In this document: positions 6,541 to 6,830 of the stretch, piece after piece | How positions within the stretch are numbered: the first letter of the stretch is position 1 | Layout of the letters: each line of letters starts with the position of its first letter | Source: Verrucomicrobiia bacterium | GTDB lineage: Bacteria > Verrucomicrobiota > Verrucomicrobiia > JABWAM01 | Assembly: GCA_013360985.1 (NCBI GenBank) | Contig: JABWAM010000138.1 | Span: 1-6,830, forward strand | Direction of reading: 5' to 3' | Length of the DNA: 6,830 nucleotides | Position numbers and translations under genes: made by a program | Notes under the pieces: model-generated | The model's input: only the letters and a program-made list of their open reading frames with translations | What the model was told of the DNA's origin: nothing | Database searches by the model: none

Positions 6541-6594
6541 GCCGGGATGTTTCCCCGCGGGAAGGGGGGAACCATGCGGGCGGAGTGCGCGGTT

Positions 6595-6627
6595 AAAAAT
6601 GGCCTCTCGTGGAGGCCGTCGATTTTT
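6595..6627. terminator. Bidirectional rho-independent terminator
   Basis: A perfect 6-bp stem, GGCCTC (6601-6606) and GAGGCC (6612-6617), encloses the loop TCGTG. It is flanked by AAAAAT (6595-6600) on the left and by ATTTTT (6622-6627) on the right. On the plus strand the T-run begins 5 nt after the stem. On the minus strand it begins 1 nt after the stem, making a better terminator in that direction. It lies 54 nt past the lipoprotein stop and would end the rmlB operon. Its symmetry suggests it also stops transcription arriving from the right. Confidence 0.7.
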
Positions 6628-6668
6628 CCAGACCCAAATCCACGGATCAGCTCGATTTTCAGAGAGCA

Positions 6669-6830
6669 ACCCTCCTCATCATCCATGGAGGATCGGAGGG
6701 GTGGGCTGTGTCGAGATTTCCGACTCTCCACAAGAGGGGTGCGACGGCTCGGCCGGCGGCCTCGCCCTCCCTTTCCACCGTCCATGCTTGGGAAAAATCC
6801 GCTCGGCCGCGAAGCGAGGGAGGGCGCCGC
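6669..6830. repeat. Candidate dispersed intergenic repeat with inverted and direct repeats, running off the window
   Basis: No convincing gene occupies the last 200 bases. A first hairpin pairs ACCCTCC (6669-6675) with GGAGGGGT (6695-6702) with one bulge, and encloses an inner ATCC/GGAT stem (6681-6684 and 6690-6693). Further right, CGCCCTCCCT (6763-6772) is the exact reverse complement of AGGGAGGGCG (6817-6826). GCTCGGCCG occurs as a direct repeat at 6747-6755 and 6801-6809. From memory, GGCTCGG...CCTCGCCCTCCC segments recur between genes in Verrucomicrobiota and Planctomycetota; copy number cannot be checked here. The element is cut by the window edge. Confidence 0.45.

Noticed and set aside
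6551..6563. TTCCC/GGGAA hairpin just after the lipoprotein stop
   Set aside because: A 5-bp stem with a 3-nt loop and no T-run; the stronger terminator lies 30 nt further on.
6414..6785. 123-codon minus-strand frame over the lipoprotein 3' end and terminator
   Set aside because: It reads through the terminator stem and antisense to the lipoprotein; its composition is low-complexity and basic.
6659..6829. Minus-strand open frame entering from the right edge and stopping at 6661-6659, followed by the better side of the terminator
   Set aside because: It could be the end of a real gene, and the terminator orientation fits. However, it coincides with the repeat-like element, and 56 codons without a motif are not enough to call it.
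6685..6830. Plus-strand ATG-initiated frame open to the right edge
   Set aside because: It is Arg/Pro/Gly-rich, starts inside a hairpin loop and lies within the repeat-like DNA. No coding signal separates it from chance.

Overview
The window is high-GC bacterial DNA, dense with genes and biased to G/C at third codon positions. The organism is probably Gram-negative, since two products carry lipoprotein signal peptides and one of them resembles the outer-membrane BamE/SmpA fold. The enolase-superfamily protein resembles, from memory, a family common in Verrucomicrobiota and Planctomycetota. The repeat-like DNA at the right edge resembles intergenic repeats I associate with the same groups. A member of the PVC superphylum is therefore my best guess, not a proven assignment. 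No tRNA, rRNA, CRISPR array, transposase or integrase is visible.

Left side, minus strand: a tightly packed three-gene operon reads leftward from about 3322 to 135. It encodes GDP-mannose 4,6-dehydratase (gmd), an ECF-type RNA polymerase sigma factor, and an OppA-like oligopeptide-binding lipoprotein. The gmd-sigma gap is 6 nt, and sigma overlaps the lipoprotein gene by 4 nt (ATGA). The operon faces a plus-strand gene of which only the last 16 codons are present (1-51).

Centre: a 195-bp divergent intergenic region (3323-3517) contains two strong hairpins and a 9-bp inverted repeat. It must hold the start signals for both transcription directions.

Right side, plus strand: dTDP-glucose 4,6-dehydratase (rmlB) is followed by a possible 44-codon ORF linked by ATGA overlaps at both ends. 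Next come a 470-aa MR/MLE-type enolase-superfamily enzyme and a small BamE-like lipoprotein. A bidirectional hairpin terminator closes the unit, and the last ~160 nt look like a dispersed intergenic repeat.

The two divergent operons each begin with an NDP-hexose 4,6-dehydratase, and both make 4-keto-6-deoxy sugar nucleotides for surface glycans. The downstream reductases and epimerases that would finish fucose, rhamnose or related sugars are absent here. The most unusual points are the sigma factor coupled to a solute-binding lipoprotein instead of an anti-sigma factor, the enlarged enolase-superfamily enzyme, and the structured rmlB-enolase junction.
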